Below are positions 23,038 to 36,180 of a stretch of DNA of 64,000 nucleotides, one piece after another (position 1 is the stretch's first letter; each line of letters starts with the position of its first letter). The stretch is taken from positions 186,001 to 250,000 of the forward strand of contig VJWN01000007.1 in the NCBI GenBank assembly GCA_007644065.1, in the 5' to 3' direction. Source of the stretch: Margaritispora aquatica (taxonomy: Eukaryota; Ascomycota; Leotiomycetes; Helotiales; Discinellaceae). A model generated the notes under the pieces. It did no database searches. It had not been told where the DNA came from and saw only the letters and a program-made list of their open reading frames with translations. Made by a program: the position numbers and the translations under genes.

Positions 23038-25873
23038 CTACCCTGTGCTAATACGTCTAAAATCCACCACTTTCGCCGTACTCACCACCCCATCCGTGTC
23101 GCTGTCCTCCTCAGAAACCTCATCTTTATCACCCGAACCAGAGCCATCACCCTTCTTCCCACTTGCAGCAACCGCAGTTGTCCCACTCCCACTTCCACTC
23201 CCACTCAGACGATCCTCATTCTCATACTCCGCTCGAAGCTTAACGCGCAAGATCTCATCACCATTCACGTCCCTAACAAACACAGGATTCTTGTCATCAG
23301 AAGGGCCATGACCTCTGCTGCTGCCGCTACGGGGTCCCGGGTGTGCTGGGTAGAGGTTGAGATGGTGGTTGTGGTGTAGCATCTGGCGCTTCCTGCTATT
23401 TTCATGCATCAAATTGTCGCTTAGGGAGAACATTGGATCCTCAATTTCACTACTGGGGCTGACAAATTCGCCTCGCGCCTTTGAATGTGTTAACTTGGCT
23501 ACTTTTTTCTGCTGGAATGGTGACTTACCTTAGCGGCTTGAGTTCTTGTATATCGATTCAGACTCTCACATAGCCTCTCGAGAACCCATTCACTCTCGCT
23601 AACATCCGCTAACATAGGACTATCTTCACCGATCCAATCCCACTCAAGTAAACCTTCTTCTTCCTCCTCTTCTGCCACTTCCTCGGAGCTTCTGTGCCCA
23701 CTGAAACGAATGAGCCGAGTGAACTCAGCCCATTCTTCGTAGGTGTATTTCATTTTCTTCTCGGCCCTAAGGTCATTGGCGGTCCTCCTAATTGCCAACG
23801 CAAGTTTCCTCGCCAGCTCATGATCGGTTGGTTGCAAGGGTTCTTCGGCGAGCTTTTCGAGCTTTGTATCTAGTTTATCGGGGGAATCATCATCCTTCTC
23901 ATCCAACATATCCTTACCAGCAACCCCAGATTCTTCATCCGGATTTTGAACTTCAAATCCATACCGCAGGCGCTTTTTGGCTTGAAGTTCAAGTGTCTTT
24001 TGAGCTAGATAATCTCGTAATTTGGGATGACTTTCAAGCCAGTCGTGCCATACTCCGGCCTTCGGCATGACAGTCCAGTCGGCGAGTGTAAATGTTCCAC
24101 GATTGATGGATGATACAATGGTATCTCCCATAGCGGAGATCAAGATAGTCATGGTTGGAATAGCCACTAAAGACCACACGATGAAAAAGGGCTTGCCAGC
24201 GTTGGATTTGGGACTCAAATCACCATAACCGATGGTGAGCAGTGATACATAGCAGAAGTATAATGCTTGGAAGTATGTCATTCCCTGCATGCGCTGCTCT
24301 GCAACCATAAAGACTGCGGCACCAACACACCACAGTAGGCCAAAAGCAATAACCGACCAACCAAGGGCGTAGTATTGCTTAAAGCGATTTGTGTTGGATT
24401 GAATTTCTCGCATGGCATTGAATCGATCCTTCTCCTCCTTCAGCATGATAAGTTTCTCACGTTTCCTAGCACGTTTAACGTGCTCAAGCTTGCCTTCGGC
24501 TCGCAATTGCATCTTTGCATCTCTGCTCAGAGGCATTTTCGGTTTGTGTGTTCGACCTGCACCTCCACGTCCACCTCCAACACCTGCTTTGGCTTTATGC
24601 TCGTGAAAAACAACGGTTTTGCCTTGGACATCAAAACGTCCGTACTGCTCTAGCGAGGTTCTTGGGACAAGACCCGCAGCTGATGGCTTACGAGCACTCG
24701 ATGGACGTCGTGATTCATCCTTTGGAGGCAAGCCGAGACGGGCACGAAGCTCCTTTTCGCTCGTTACTGTACGACCAAAGGTTCTCTCTCGCTCATTGAG
24801 TTGATGCTTTCGAATGACCTTCTCAGTTGACATACTCGAGGCAAAATTTCGAATACTTTTGATCATCAAACCTAAGAATATGATGCCAAATACTGAATAC
24901 GGGAACACCAGGCCTCGGCCAAGATCGTTTGTTGCATAGAAATCTCCAAAGCCAATCGTGAGTACTGTCACGTCGCAGAAGTACAATGCATCAGCATATG
25001 TCCAACCACATACCTTTGCAAACACTGCAGCCCCGCCGGCAAGCCAGAAGAAGAACATCATGGTTTGAAGAATCAAAGTTCGCTGATGCTCATCCAGGTC
25101 AAAATGTTGAGGGTAATGCCCAAGGAAGTATCCAACCATGTTGGCCATGAGGATCATGGAACCGACGAGGTAGAGCACAGAAGCAATGATGGCATGCCAA
25201 AAACCTTGGGAGTACGTTTCGCCAGGTCGAATTGGGGGATCAACATTGTTCATATGCGCACATGTTCCGATAAGCTAAGTTGTCAGCACTTGTCAATGTG
25301 AAAATTGTGAAAACAGACATACCAATGCAGTGGCAGCGAACCAAAAAATAATAGTAGCCGGTAATGCGATGATGTACCTGATTCTCCGAGTAAAATTCAA
25401 CAGCAAGCAGAAATTTCCAATAAAGCCGCATGCTAGTGAGCAAGAGTTCATGATGATCTCCCTGTTTGAACGTATTAGCTCAGGAAGTTGTATACTTCGA
25501 GGCAAACCCACCAGCGTGGATCAGGTATGGGTGTCCCAAGAGCATCTGCCCCTTCTGGCAACACACCATCATTTGCTAAAGTGATCTTCCATTTAGACAC
25601 CAGAGCAGCAATCGATAGGACATTAGCAAGAGGTCCAATTGTCGCTGCAAGAAGAGGAATGGCAGTGGATGCGAACCACCAATCTCTATTTCCTAGTTAG
25701 TGCCTTTGTCATAATCCTATTTAGCTATAACATCTGGCTACATACTGTGGCAAGTCGTCCGTCTGACCTCTCAGTTTCAGCCTCCCAATGGTAATAACAG
25801 TACTCGTCTTCTCCAATGTGGGGCCATTGCTCTTTGTTAGAGATACTCCATTTGAATTCGAACCGTCCGCCAT
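23038..25873 (-). CDS. TOK1: TOK-type two-pore outward-rectifier K+ channel
   Basis: Five exons (25873-25746, 25685-25512, 25461-25323, 25274-23529, 23478-23038) encode about 875 residues. The N-terminal half has four hydrophobic segments before the first pore helix (SKWKITL side, FIGNFCLLLNF, ALPATIIFWFAATALLIGTC, ASVLYLVGSMILMANMVGYFL). Pore 1 has selectivity filter TIGFGD (near 24.95 kb) and pore 2 TIGYGD (near 24.23 kb), each flanked by transmembrane helices, giving the eight-TM two-pore plan unique to fungal TOK channels. A basic cytoplasmic linker of about 150 residues separates the pores. The long acidic, Ser/Gly-rich C-terminus (EEEEEE and GSGSGSG stretches) lies in the cytosol. Role: plasma-membrane K+ efflux on depolarisation. 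Exon 2 uses the acceptor AATAG before AGATTGG; the nearer TAG would create a stop. Confidence 0.93.
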
Positions 25874-28800
25874 GATTGTTATTCTCTATGTTCGTCCTGT
25901 CTCATTCTCACAATTCCCCTTTCTCTTTGTATGATAAGAATATCTGCTAGCTCTTGATCTGCGCTGCTAGATGCTGTGTTGCAATTGATCGTATGTCGAG
26001 CTCGTGGGGTCTGCTGATTTCGTCGTCCAACTTTTCCCAGTCTTTAATGCTCAGTAAGCATACAAGGTAACAATATAACCCACCTCACGAAAGAGAAAAG
26101 CAAAAGAATATATGCTCGAAGCAGAGTTTGAAGTAGTCTAGCCTCACATTCTGCGAGGGCGGCTGAGTATATCAGTCTGGGTCTGCTAGTCAGCAGCCAT
26201 CGAGGTCTTGGTAGTGTGGGGAGCTTACATACTGTAGAGGGCTGCAGAAACAATGGGACGATAAGAGGAACCAAGACAACCACCACAACCCACAACCAGT
26301 CCACCACCGCCGACAGACAGCCCTCAACTAGCGTACGATCACTGAGATCAAGAGCTCAAGAGATCCCTGGTGATCCAAAAGCTGAACCCACGCGGGGCAT
26401 ATGAATCACCAGCCATGGGGCCTTGGCGGATCAAGATAAGGCCTGTAAGAAGTGCCCCGGAATTCGAGCCTTACTGGTTGGAGTATTGGCTTTTGAGTCT
26501 AGATCATCCATCAAAGGATTGAAAGTTTCTGTGGGGTGGTGATTCGCTGATTATCTCAGGCTCTGTATGTCTCCTTTCTCCAGGGTAAACGGCGTGGTTT
26601 GGTTTTCTTGGTCTCGAGGTTATATCAATATTTAAGTCATCCAGAGAAAAATTACATTGTGCTGATTACGAGGAGACTTGAGAAGATACTTCGGCGACTG
26701 AGTCCGGATGGCAACTTCCAGCTCGCAGCTTTGGGTTCCACAGAAAGTGCCAAGTCCATGCATTCCCACCGTTCACGTTCACCCCCCCCCGATTGAGACA
26801 AGGAACAAGGATCGGGAAAATCCCATGTCGAATACAGGTTTTTGATATTATTACTCAATGTTCTTAGCAACATCTGATGATTCGATCCAAAAGTCAAGTT
26901 TATGTACCTACTATATATTTCAATCATTCTCGCTTGCTGTACTCGCTTAGGTGCTATTGTTTACTTGGATATCTTATGATTGTATCCGACTACCTGCTTC
27001 GTTTCAGAGCGAGGATATTGGTAGTTCTTAGATGGCACTGCATATATGTGACACTGAAAAGGTACCGCACTCTGGTCACACGCCCTTCGTGTAAGCTGCA
27101 CTTCAAAGTCAATTCCTTAGGTTGTCCTTCAAGTGTTTGTCCGTTGTCTTGAGTGTTACAAAGAACCGACACTAAACACATTATTTCTGATCTGGTTGAA
27201 AGCACATCTGCTCGTTGCCATGACTACTATACTCTGCTTCTTGTTTTCTTCCAGGTCATAGATTCTACTGTCTTTTCCATTGGCTTTTATCTGGTAAAGT
27301 AGCCCACATCAGTCAGTGTGTACTGACAAAATCTTGACCGACGTCCAAGTCCGAGACATGATCCGGATTAATCGTGCTCTGAGGTAAGTCGCCGATTGGT
27401 GTCTTGCACGTTGTGTATCAATGCCTGTCTGCGTTCGTATTCCTGTTTATTGACCGTTTTCAGCTGATTCGATTCTGTAGCAACTGCAAACGAACAATAT
27501 CTTGTCTACAACAAATATAATATCTACAAGCACCTTTGGTATTTCTACCTGCATGTATCTTTGGACTATCTCCACTTCGCTCTAAGCACACAAAATATAA
27601 CCCTCCCTCCACCACCCTCCGATCTCGTTGCATGGTGCATCCTGTGTACCCATCCACACATGCACAATGTGCACAATGTGGAGATAGGCGTCATGATGTC
27701 TGGGATAAGCCTTTGGTTCAAGGGTCTCACAGATGCACATGCATGCTTGGCATGGAGTTGAAGCTTTTTCGTCAACCCCGCCGTTATCTTTACGACCTCA
27801 CATCTACTTATCTAAGGCTTGCTTTTTCTTCGCTTGGCGATTGAACGAGTGCTGTAGTGTACGGACGTACATAATATCTGGACATGAGCTTGTGACAAGA
27901 AGATATAAGACTAGGCCATGCCGGTTGTCGCGGAGTACGGCTATTCATTTCGCTCATTCGTCCCAACTTATCCTACCCATGGTTGATGGCTACAAAGTCT
28001 CAACTTACACTCCTTCACACCCCAAGCCTAGTAAAAAGAAAGACGATGGACCATTGCGATATCAACATCCTTGAAGACATCTACAAGCATAATGTACTTT
28101 CGAACAGTTGCGATTGGAGATACTCTGCGTCTTCCATCTGCAATAACGAAGAACCTAGAACCTAAAACATCATACCCCGATGTAACATAACATTACATAT
28201 ATCTGCTTTAGAAACATATCTCAAGAGCAGTTTTTGAAGAGTCTAGATAGAGTCTCGACGTGGACCATGTATCTTTGATCACTCTCATCGCCCACTTACG
28301 AACCACTTCTTGCATAATCACAACATCATTCCAATTATTACAAAAATACAATCACCACAGGTAATGAAAGAACCTCACATAGATCTCATACCATATACAG
28401 AGCTCTACACATGGTATTGTGAGATTTCATGATAGTATGGTAAATGTATCTCTCTATTTATCTACCAAAGAAGCCTTTCCTTCATTAGATACCTTATCTC
28501 CTCATGCCTCTTATATGGTTGGAAAACTCGGAGTACACCTCCGCTGGGCTATCCTATCAGAGCAAGTTAACCCCATGACAACGATCTGCTTCGTGGGAGA
28601 TATAAGTGTTATTCGCTCACTCTTAAACCCTTACACTAAATAACCTGTACATCTCCGGTGAAAGATAGGCATTTCCCTCTGCTTGCCCCGTAACGATCTT
28701 TATGTTCAGCTTTGGTAATTTCGTGCCTGCTTGGTCCTTTCGAAGGGGAAAAGGTGCATAGATAGCTTTAAATTTGTGGTATACAAACAGGACATATAGC

Positions 28801-29525
28801 CAGCCAGCTATCCATGTCTTCCACTCTCCTAGTCCTCTGTCTCTTCACCTTTCAACCCTTCCATTCAATCCTATCTCTAACATTTTTGAAGATAGTATGT
28901 ACATGTACTGTTACACAAGATATACACCCAATATGATCCTACAAAAGACAAGCACGAGTTGAAGCTACCCCCAGAACGCCTCTGCTAGTATATTGCATCC
29001 CCAGATCCAGTTCTATAAGCGCCTTTGCTCTCAAGAAATTATCCAAACATTAACCTAATTGTGATTGTTGCTGCTCCAGATACGTCCGTGTAGCTGTCGC
29101 CGACTCCTGATCCACCTATGTGTATGTTATAAATGTACATGTTTATGCTTCTTCTTCGTTTATTGTCTTGTGTCCTTTGCATGTGTGCCATGGTTTTCGT
29201 CTGATGTGGTTGGACCTGTTTAATGACGTCGTGAGTCTGATGCGGTCTTTTGTGTTTTGACATACTCCATCCATTATAATGTGTGTTTCCGCAAGCACAT
29301 TTAGACCACTCTTGTATGTTCTGTATGCTGTCTCATGCGTTTCCAGTGTCATGTTATATTGTGCCACACTGTGCGTTATGTGTTTATGGATGTCATGGTA
29401 AATAATGTCATGTGGCGTAGGTTTTCATCCAATCTTCTCTTCTCGTCTCTCTCCCTCTCCCTTCAGATGTCTCAGATATCATCTCGTTTCTGTTTTCTGG
29501 AGTGTGATTGTTTCTCATTACCTCT
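25874..29525. other. Gene-free interval between TOK1 and KRE6-like gene
   Basis: 3.65 kb. The first part should be the TOK1 promoter; the far end is the 3' side of the KRE6-like gene. All open frames are short (up to 113 residues), overlapping and without recognisable domains. The DNA is mixed composition with a C run at 26781-26789. An untranslated RNA gene cannot be excluded. Confidence 0.5.
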
Positions 29526-32047
29526 CTAGCATCCACTAAACTTATTCTTCGGCCAGGAGTACCCAGTTTGTTCCCAGAGCTACAAATGAAACCATCAGCC
29601 TCGATCCAATCAAATATTTTCCACCTGCTGGTAGAGGGGGCAATAAGACACATACCGTAAAATTAGGATTATAGTAAGCAGCCGGATGATCTCTAATATA
29701 CTCCGTGGTCTCATACCCCACCGGATCGCACGTAACGCTTTCCTGGCCCTCCTTCTGATAGATCCGCACATAATCAACATGCATAACCGTGGGGAACTTC
29801 AGGTTGGCCCAATCCAGCCACGACCAATTCTCACTGATACCGAGATTCAAAATCATCGACATAGGCTCCTGGCTGACCTGCCTCGCATTGACGTTTCCAT
29901 TCCGGCCAATTGCGCGCCCATCCATAATGAACGTGGGATCCTCGCCAACAAACCAGGCGATCTTCCCTTTGGACGTGCCGGGCACGTACTCGAATGCGTA
30001 CTTCTGGTATTGCTGGCCATCGTACCACGCGTTATTGAGCATCGACGTCGCGCTCACGGCTTGCTGGAAGGGCCCGCCAGCGTAGGTATTCATGTTCGTG
30101 GTGTTTCTATTGGGAATCACCATGAACTCGTGGTTGGGCCGGTACCAGACATCGAAGGGCGCGACTTGAAAGCTCTGCGTCACGACGCCTAGGCGATTCG
30201 TGCCGTCGACTGAGGCCTCCAGGATATCGATCTCTGGCGCACCGCGACCGATGCCGGGAGTGGGGTGTTCGGCGCCTTTGCAGGTGCATGAAGAGAGCCT
30301 CTGGCCCGGGAGGTAGGAGATGCCGTCGCTGGAGGACTGGTTGGGTGTTATGCCTACGTCGCAGGAGTTGTAGGTGTATGGCCAGACGCCGTCAGTGGTA
30401 GCGAGGTAGCCTGGGCGTCCTAGATTGCCCATTGCCCATGCTCCTGGCCACAATCCAGGTGTGCCTGCTGGTCCTGCTAGGGAGACGGAAACCTCGAAGA
30501 CGCCGCCTTTGAAGCACAATTGATTCCAGCTGTTAAGCATGCCTGAGCGGAATTCTAGACCGTGATTGCGGAATCGATCCAATTTCAGCTGTAGTGTTCC
30601 TCCCGCAGTCGTTACAGCGTCCGGATCATACCATGCAATGTCTTTTGTTGCTCCATACCAAAAGTCTGGAGCAGTCCAGTATGGATCGTCTCCAGGGTAG
30701 AAGGTGCGGTTATTGTAATTGAATTCATCACTGAATACCAGCTTTAACGTCGAAGAATCGAATGTGCTTTTCCGTGTCTTTGCAATCGCAGGAGTATCTG
30801 GGTCAATGAGACCTCGACGCACATTCTTGAGAAGAGGATAAGTTCGGTTGTTGACATGAGTCCAAGCAGGGCCATTCAGATCTCGCCCATTGTTGTCATC
30901 CACTGGCAAAAACAGTTTCGTGCGAAATGTTAGGATCGGTATGACAATGAAAACGCAGGCAAGCCCAAGAATCAGGGCTACAGCACCGATCGCAGAACAT
31001 AAATGTCTTGGTTCAAGATACTGTCGCAAAGTTGGCCTGTATCGTTTGTCGTCGTCTTCAGCTGGCATACTGCGAAGAGGGGTTAGCAAGGATTGAATGT
31101 GAGACACATAACGCTTGTTCTAAAAACCTCCCGCCAAACGACAAAGGACAAAATACACATTCTTGATAATGCTAATCTCCCAAGTATTCGCGTGTAAGGA
31201 ATATATCTGTATATTAAGAAAAGATTGCTTACTGGAACTCGTCATCATCCTCAATCTCATCTTGATATAAAACGGAACCCTTTTCACCTCCAAAGAAAGG
31301 ATTGGTAGCTCCAATTCTATCGTCGGGATATCCCCATCTCCTCAAATCAGCCTGAGAATCGGTGTAAGGATTCGCAGTAGTCGTTCGAAGCAAAGGTGTT
31401 TGAATAGCAGTAGGTCCAGGTCTAACTTGGCTCGCAGACCTTGTAACTGGTTGGGAACTGAATCTTGATCCTGGTAATGAAGTCATCGAAGGATATCGAG
31501 AATAATCCGATCCCAAATCCCTAATGTCTTTCGGTATTAATGGCGACCTTACTGCTTGGTCGAGATGTAAAAGAGACTCGGATTTGGATTGTAGAGCTTG
31601 CTCGGCAAGACTTGACACTGCCTCGGTCGTTGTGATGCTTGAAATTGGTACACTAGATGTGCTTTGATTCTTAGATAATTTGCTTGAACAAGCGGACTCT
31701 GTCGTGGATAGCAGCTGATCTTGCATTTCTATATTCCTTACCGAAGATGCTGGGGTCGAAGGGTCTGTTGCAAAAGGATTTCTCGCATATGGTGCCGCAG
31801 GAGGTGATAGCTCTATTGCTGATAGACTGGCTTGTAAATTACCGCCATGTTGCGGATCGCATGGCGATGTCGACTTATTTGTTGCAATGTTCGAGATGGG
31901 CGAACTGGAGCCATGTGAACGTAATTGAGCACCATGGAGCTCAGCTTGTAAACTCCTCCCAGCTCTTCCTGCTTGACTCATTTCTCTACCTCCCCCATTT
32001 CTCAGTCGTCCACTTTCCACAGGCAGTGGAGGTCTCCAGTAGGACAT
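29526..32047 (-). CDS. KRE6: KRE6/SKN1 beta-1,6-glucan synthesis protein (GH16-like)
   Basis: Three exons (32047-31233, 31069-29656, 29579-29526) encode about 760 residues. Residues 1-270 are a Ser/Thr-rich cytosolic tail. A single signal-anchor helix (AVALILGLACVFIVIPIL, about residues 297-315) makes it a type II membrane protein. The luminal part is the SKN1 family GH16-like fold with the acidic motif EIDILE (near 30.22-30.24 kb), FNYNNRTFYPGDDPYW and YVRIYQKEGQ. The last exon adds the family C-terminus LWEQTGYSWPKNKFSGC. Kre6/Skn1 act in the ER/Golgi and at the plasma membrane in making cell-wall beta-1,6-glucan. Intron 1 (163 nt) sits just before the MPAEDDDKRYRP block and joins in phase. 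ATG 32047 is chosen because the frame upstream has only a TTG. Confidence 0.93.
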
Positions 32048-33389
32048 CTTGCATGTCGTGAATATCAAACGAACGGGATTCTTGAGACCAGGTATCAAGC
32101 TCGTATGTGATGGTTGCCGTCTGGTTTAGGGAAAGTTGTGTGCTGATGCTTGCGCTGAAGTTCGAGCACGGTATCGAAGCTTAAAAAGACTGACTCTAGA
32201 ACAAATTCCCGACAATAAAGTGCGTATGTGATATAGTTGACCTCTCTACTATTGTGGGTATGGTTAATGGCTCACGGAATGAGCAGAAGTGTGGAGGACA
32301 GGGATTATTGGGATCTTGCGTAGATCAAAGAATATATGACAGCGAAGATGGTATGAATTGAATAGCGAGAGTCAGAAATGACAAGAAATTTGAGATGGAA
32401 GGCAAGGCGAGGACTAGAGCTCGAGAAAGATACGGTACCATCACTAATGACCGCCTCCTCCGTGAAAAGCGAGGAGCAGAGCCTTAGCCCGACCATCGGA
32501 CTTAGACTTCTTGAATAACGATAACTAAATGCTGAAAATATTCGCTCATAGATGATTTAGCAACACTCCGTTAACCTTGGAGTCGGCAATGAGGGTGAGG
32601 CGACGAATCATGCGTGGTGGATCACATAGTTGCGGACACTAAGACTAACGGTACTGCGCCAAAAATGCCAGAATGCAGCGGAGATTCTACCATTATGCAG
32701 GGGCGGCATAAGATATCGATGATGCAGCATGGGACTATGCCAATAGAGGAATAAGCCTCAAAAGATGTTGGGTTGACTACCTGATTTAGATACTTGGAAG
32801 AGCTTGGAACAGTTCGACAGGATGCGGTTTTGCACAGATCTCTTTGGCTCCAGGTGCACTAACGGTTCGTACATTTCGAAGCGCTTGTGGCAACTGGTTA
32901 CGCAGTGTGGCTTCCAACTGTTCTCCTGTAGATTCTTTGCAATACGATGGTCGACGCTAACAAAGTCTACTCCATACCTCGAACCCCATATTCCCCAGAC
33001 CCGCTAAAGCTGGGTAATTCAGACAATGAGTACGTGGAGATATAAGCTGGGCAACAGTTAACATCTGTTGCATTTAGTTTTCAGTGTCAAACAAATCTTA
33101 TACGTACACATTCTTTGGGGGTCTGAGAGTAGGTGAACTGCCAAGCGATCCAACTTGATATTTCGGGCCACCCAAGAAATAGCCACTCAACAAATTTCCC
33201 ACATGCTCGTGTTTTGGATGCTGAATTTCGACCATGCCAGTTGCTAATGGTGTTCATATTCGAGGCATTTTTATCCTAGTATGACTTGGATGCAAAGGAA
33301 TCGAGAGTTCGTGCTCCCAATCCAGCAAGGTTGCGAATACGATGGCGACAGGATCTGTTTTGCCAGAAAGCCCTACGCATCAGGAATAC
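32048..33389. promoter_or_regulatory. KRE6 promoter side to DUF3716-like gene 3' side
   Basis: 1.3 kb. The KRE6-like gene's 5' leader and promoter lie at the low end. No open frame above 67 residues on either strand looks coding. I see no repeat of note. Confidence 0.45.
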
Positions 33390-34594
33390 TCAATATGGAA
33401 TTTCCACATCTGGATCCTCAATGCCCAATACAGACCTCAAGGAGTTGAGCTCTTGCTGCAAGTTCCTGATTCCAACCTCCACTCCACCTATGATTCGATA
33501 AATCTGTCTTTGCTTTGCTTTGGGGAAGTTGTCAATAGGTGAAATCGAAGATTGTTGCGTATTGATTGATCTCTGGAATGGACCAGCCGGGTACGTTGTT
33601 TTCGCAATAGGCAGGGGGTGTGGAATTTTGCGTATTGTGTTTATGGGAATAAATGAATCACTAGTAGGGTCTAGGGAATCTTCTTTCTCGTACACGATCG
33701 TGTTGATGGGAGTAAGCCTTTCTACCCTCTGGCCGTTCTGCTTGGTATCGGGAGTATAGGATTCATCTTGTTCCCGATATATCTGGGCTTGCAACAATGT
33801 GTCGGCATCTGGAGAATCGGGGAGTGTTGAATTAACAGGATCTGCATAGACATCGTCGACTAGGGACTCTTTTGCGAGCTTCTTTCTCTTGTTCGACTTC
33901 GGATAATTTTCAGCAGCTTCCCGTATAACTGTTTCTAAGATTTCCGGATTGTCTGCATGATAGCGCAAAGCTCGTCCATCCGCGACACCTAGATAATCGT
34001 TAGCTGCGAAGAAGCAACCCAATGGTATAATCTACCCGATAATTGTCGTCTGATGCTACATTTGTTTCCCTTCGAGGTATAGATACAACCTGCGCAGGCA
34101 CCCTGATACCAGCGAGCTGTTTGAAGAGTTAATCTTCCGAGTAGGAATATAAACCTCAGTTAGAACTCACCAAGGGTAATACAATCTGAAAACCGACCAT
34201 ATCCCGCTTGACATTGTGTACACGCCTGCTTCGCTACATGGCCTCTGGTGGATAGTAGAACTGCTCCCGACTGTTGTACTCTCGGACTTTCAAGAGCTCG
34301 TTCTGGAGGAAGCTCCGAACCAGGGCGCCAAGGTATGGATCGAAGTTCAGGCAATTCACGCAGCTGATCTAGGAATCTTGTATTCGACTTTAAAGAGGAA
34401 GAAGCTGCTGCCGTGCCACTCCATTGAGGCCCTTGGGGAAGACTTGGTGAGGGCGACCTTAACAATACTGGGGCTGTGGAGGGCGATCTTTTCTGGGTTG
34501 CATATGGGCTTGCATATGCAGTTGGAGCATCCGGCGCCTGCAGAGGGAATCGAGTCCGAATTTTAATCTGATCGTCTATGTTCGTGTTTGCCAT
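33390..34594 (-). CDS. Six-cysteine (DUF3716-like) fungal protein, copy 1
   Basis: Three exons (34594-34171, 34116-34036, 33988-33390) encode about 367 residues. A compact cysteine motif C-x2-C-x9-C-x10-C-x2-C-x8-C runs from ACTQC through GNKCSI and is assembled across intron 1; it resembles the fungal DUF3716 family, probably a zinc-binding site. The N-terminus is disordered and Pro/Ser-rich. The C-terminus has a conserved helix, FPKAKQRQIYRIIGGVEVGI then LQQELNSL, likely a coiled coil. Intron 2 (47 nt) contains CTAAC 10 nt before its acceptor, which decided the splice choice. Such proteins are often expanded and fast-evolving; no function is established that I know of. It is head to head with its homologue at 36181-37363. 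Confidence 0.8.
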
Positions 34595-36180
34595 AGCGGC
34601 TACCGATGTGCACTTTATTGTTGAAATATGGAGGTTGACGCGTCCAAAGGCAAACGCGAGCAGAAGTCCCCGTCTGACGCCATCATCTCTCTAGGAAGGA
34701 AGCTACTTCCGTCCTGTGAAGTGAAGCGAACGAAATGCGATTTTATTTTTATTTCCAAAAGTGCCAATACAAAGATAAGATACAGAGGGACTTGTTGTTT
34801 TTGTTTTTGTTTTTGTTTTGAAGGCTTGAAGAATTCATAAGGTAGGATTGGGGATTTATAAATATAGCTACAGTAAATGTTGTTCCTTGCTTACATAGCT
34901 GAAAGGAAACCAATATTTTAGCAAGGAAATATTTAATTCTCTACACTTACACTCACCTCCACCCACCTGACACCGATAGCGATACTGATACTGACACTGA
35001 TACTGATACTGACAATGATCGACCTTTGCCCCCACGTAAGATTTCCCATGCAGCTGCTGCAACACACCGCACTGCACTGCACTGCACTGCACACCACACC
35101 TCGCCTCACCTCGTATGGGGGAGGATTCTTGCCCTTTTCTTTTTCAGGTGCTCGAGTACCGAGGTAGCGAGATGCCTTGGCGAGCCTACAGTACTCCATA
35201 GTTTGACCTATGTACCTTAAGGTACCTTGCCTTACCTTAGGTACTTTGACTACTTACTACCTTACATATAGTAACCGAACGTAGCCTACTATCTACTAAC
35301 ACGACCTTTACCATGATGCCGTACGACAAGTGTTTGCACTCTACATAAGGTATCGATGCAGCAAATCTAACTGCACCTACCTCTATACAGTTACTTGCAT
35401 AAGCACTCTACCTCCATAGAACACCGAGGCCATCATTTTCGTAACGATAAAATCTAATGAGCACAAGAATAGACCAGACCAGCGAGCAGCCAGCCAATAG
35501 CGGAGAATTGCCAGATCATAATACATTTGTATTGCCTGATTATTGTTACCAAAGAGTCAATGTTCAAGGGTCAGGGCATCTTCTGTGTTTACAATTCCCT
35601 GGTCGTACCTCCGTATTGTCATAGCAAAGCTGGCTTCTTCCGCTCGTTTCTTCAGCAATAACGAATCCAATCCTGGTTCAGGAGCATTCAGTCAGGATCT
35701 CATGAACCAGCAATTGTACCCGTTGACGATCCTGAAACGCTTACAACCCTCATTCATGCTTATTCGTTTCGTATATTGCACAATGCCTAGGTCCATCTAT
35801 CTATGGAGATAGATGTTTAGTTTTTCACTAGGTAAGGCTCGGTAGGTTCCATTTCAGGCTTTTCTTTTCAATTACGCCTACAGCTACTAGTCTAATATTG
35901 GAGGACTATCTACCTACCTTGACCTTTATTAGATAGGTACGAATTTGCCAACATACCAATTCCCAACCAGCGGTCAAGTCCCACATTCCGCGAAGCTTGC
36001 CTTTCATCCAAAAGGTGCTTGGATAAGGCACCGCACGATTACGGTGGTGGTAGGCTTATCGTCAATTTCACCTTGAGTAGGGATCACAGAAATTTGAACA
36101 GGCGCGTCGCACTTGGACTCTCCAATTTGAAGCGCCATCCACATTCCATTTCTGCATTTGTACCCTTCCTGCCACCCATC
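34595..36180. promoter_or_regulatory. Intergenic region between the inverted DUF3716-like genes
   Basis: 1.6 kb divergent promoter region. It includes TTTTTG repeats (about 34795-34820), a GATACTGATACTGACACTGA-type array (about 34977-35016) and GCACT repeats (about 35066-35092). TACCTTAGGTAC-like short palindromes occur near 35214-35245. No gene seen. Confidence 0.45.
34977..35092. repeat. GATACT-type and CTGCA-type tandem repeats
   Basis: Two neighbouring simple arrays: imperfect hexamers of GATACT/GACACT, then four copies of ACTGC. Both lie midway between the two homologous divergent genes. The first array is rich in GATA words. Confidence 0.75.
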
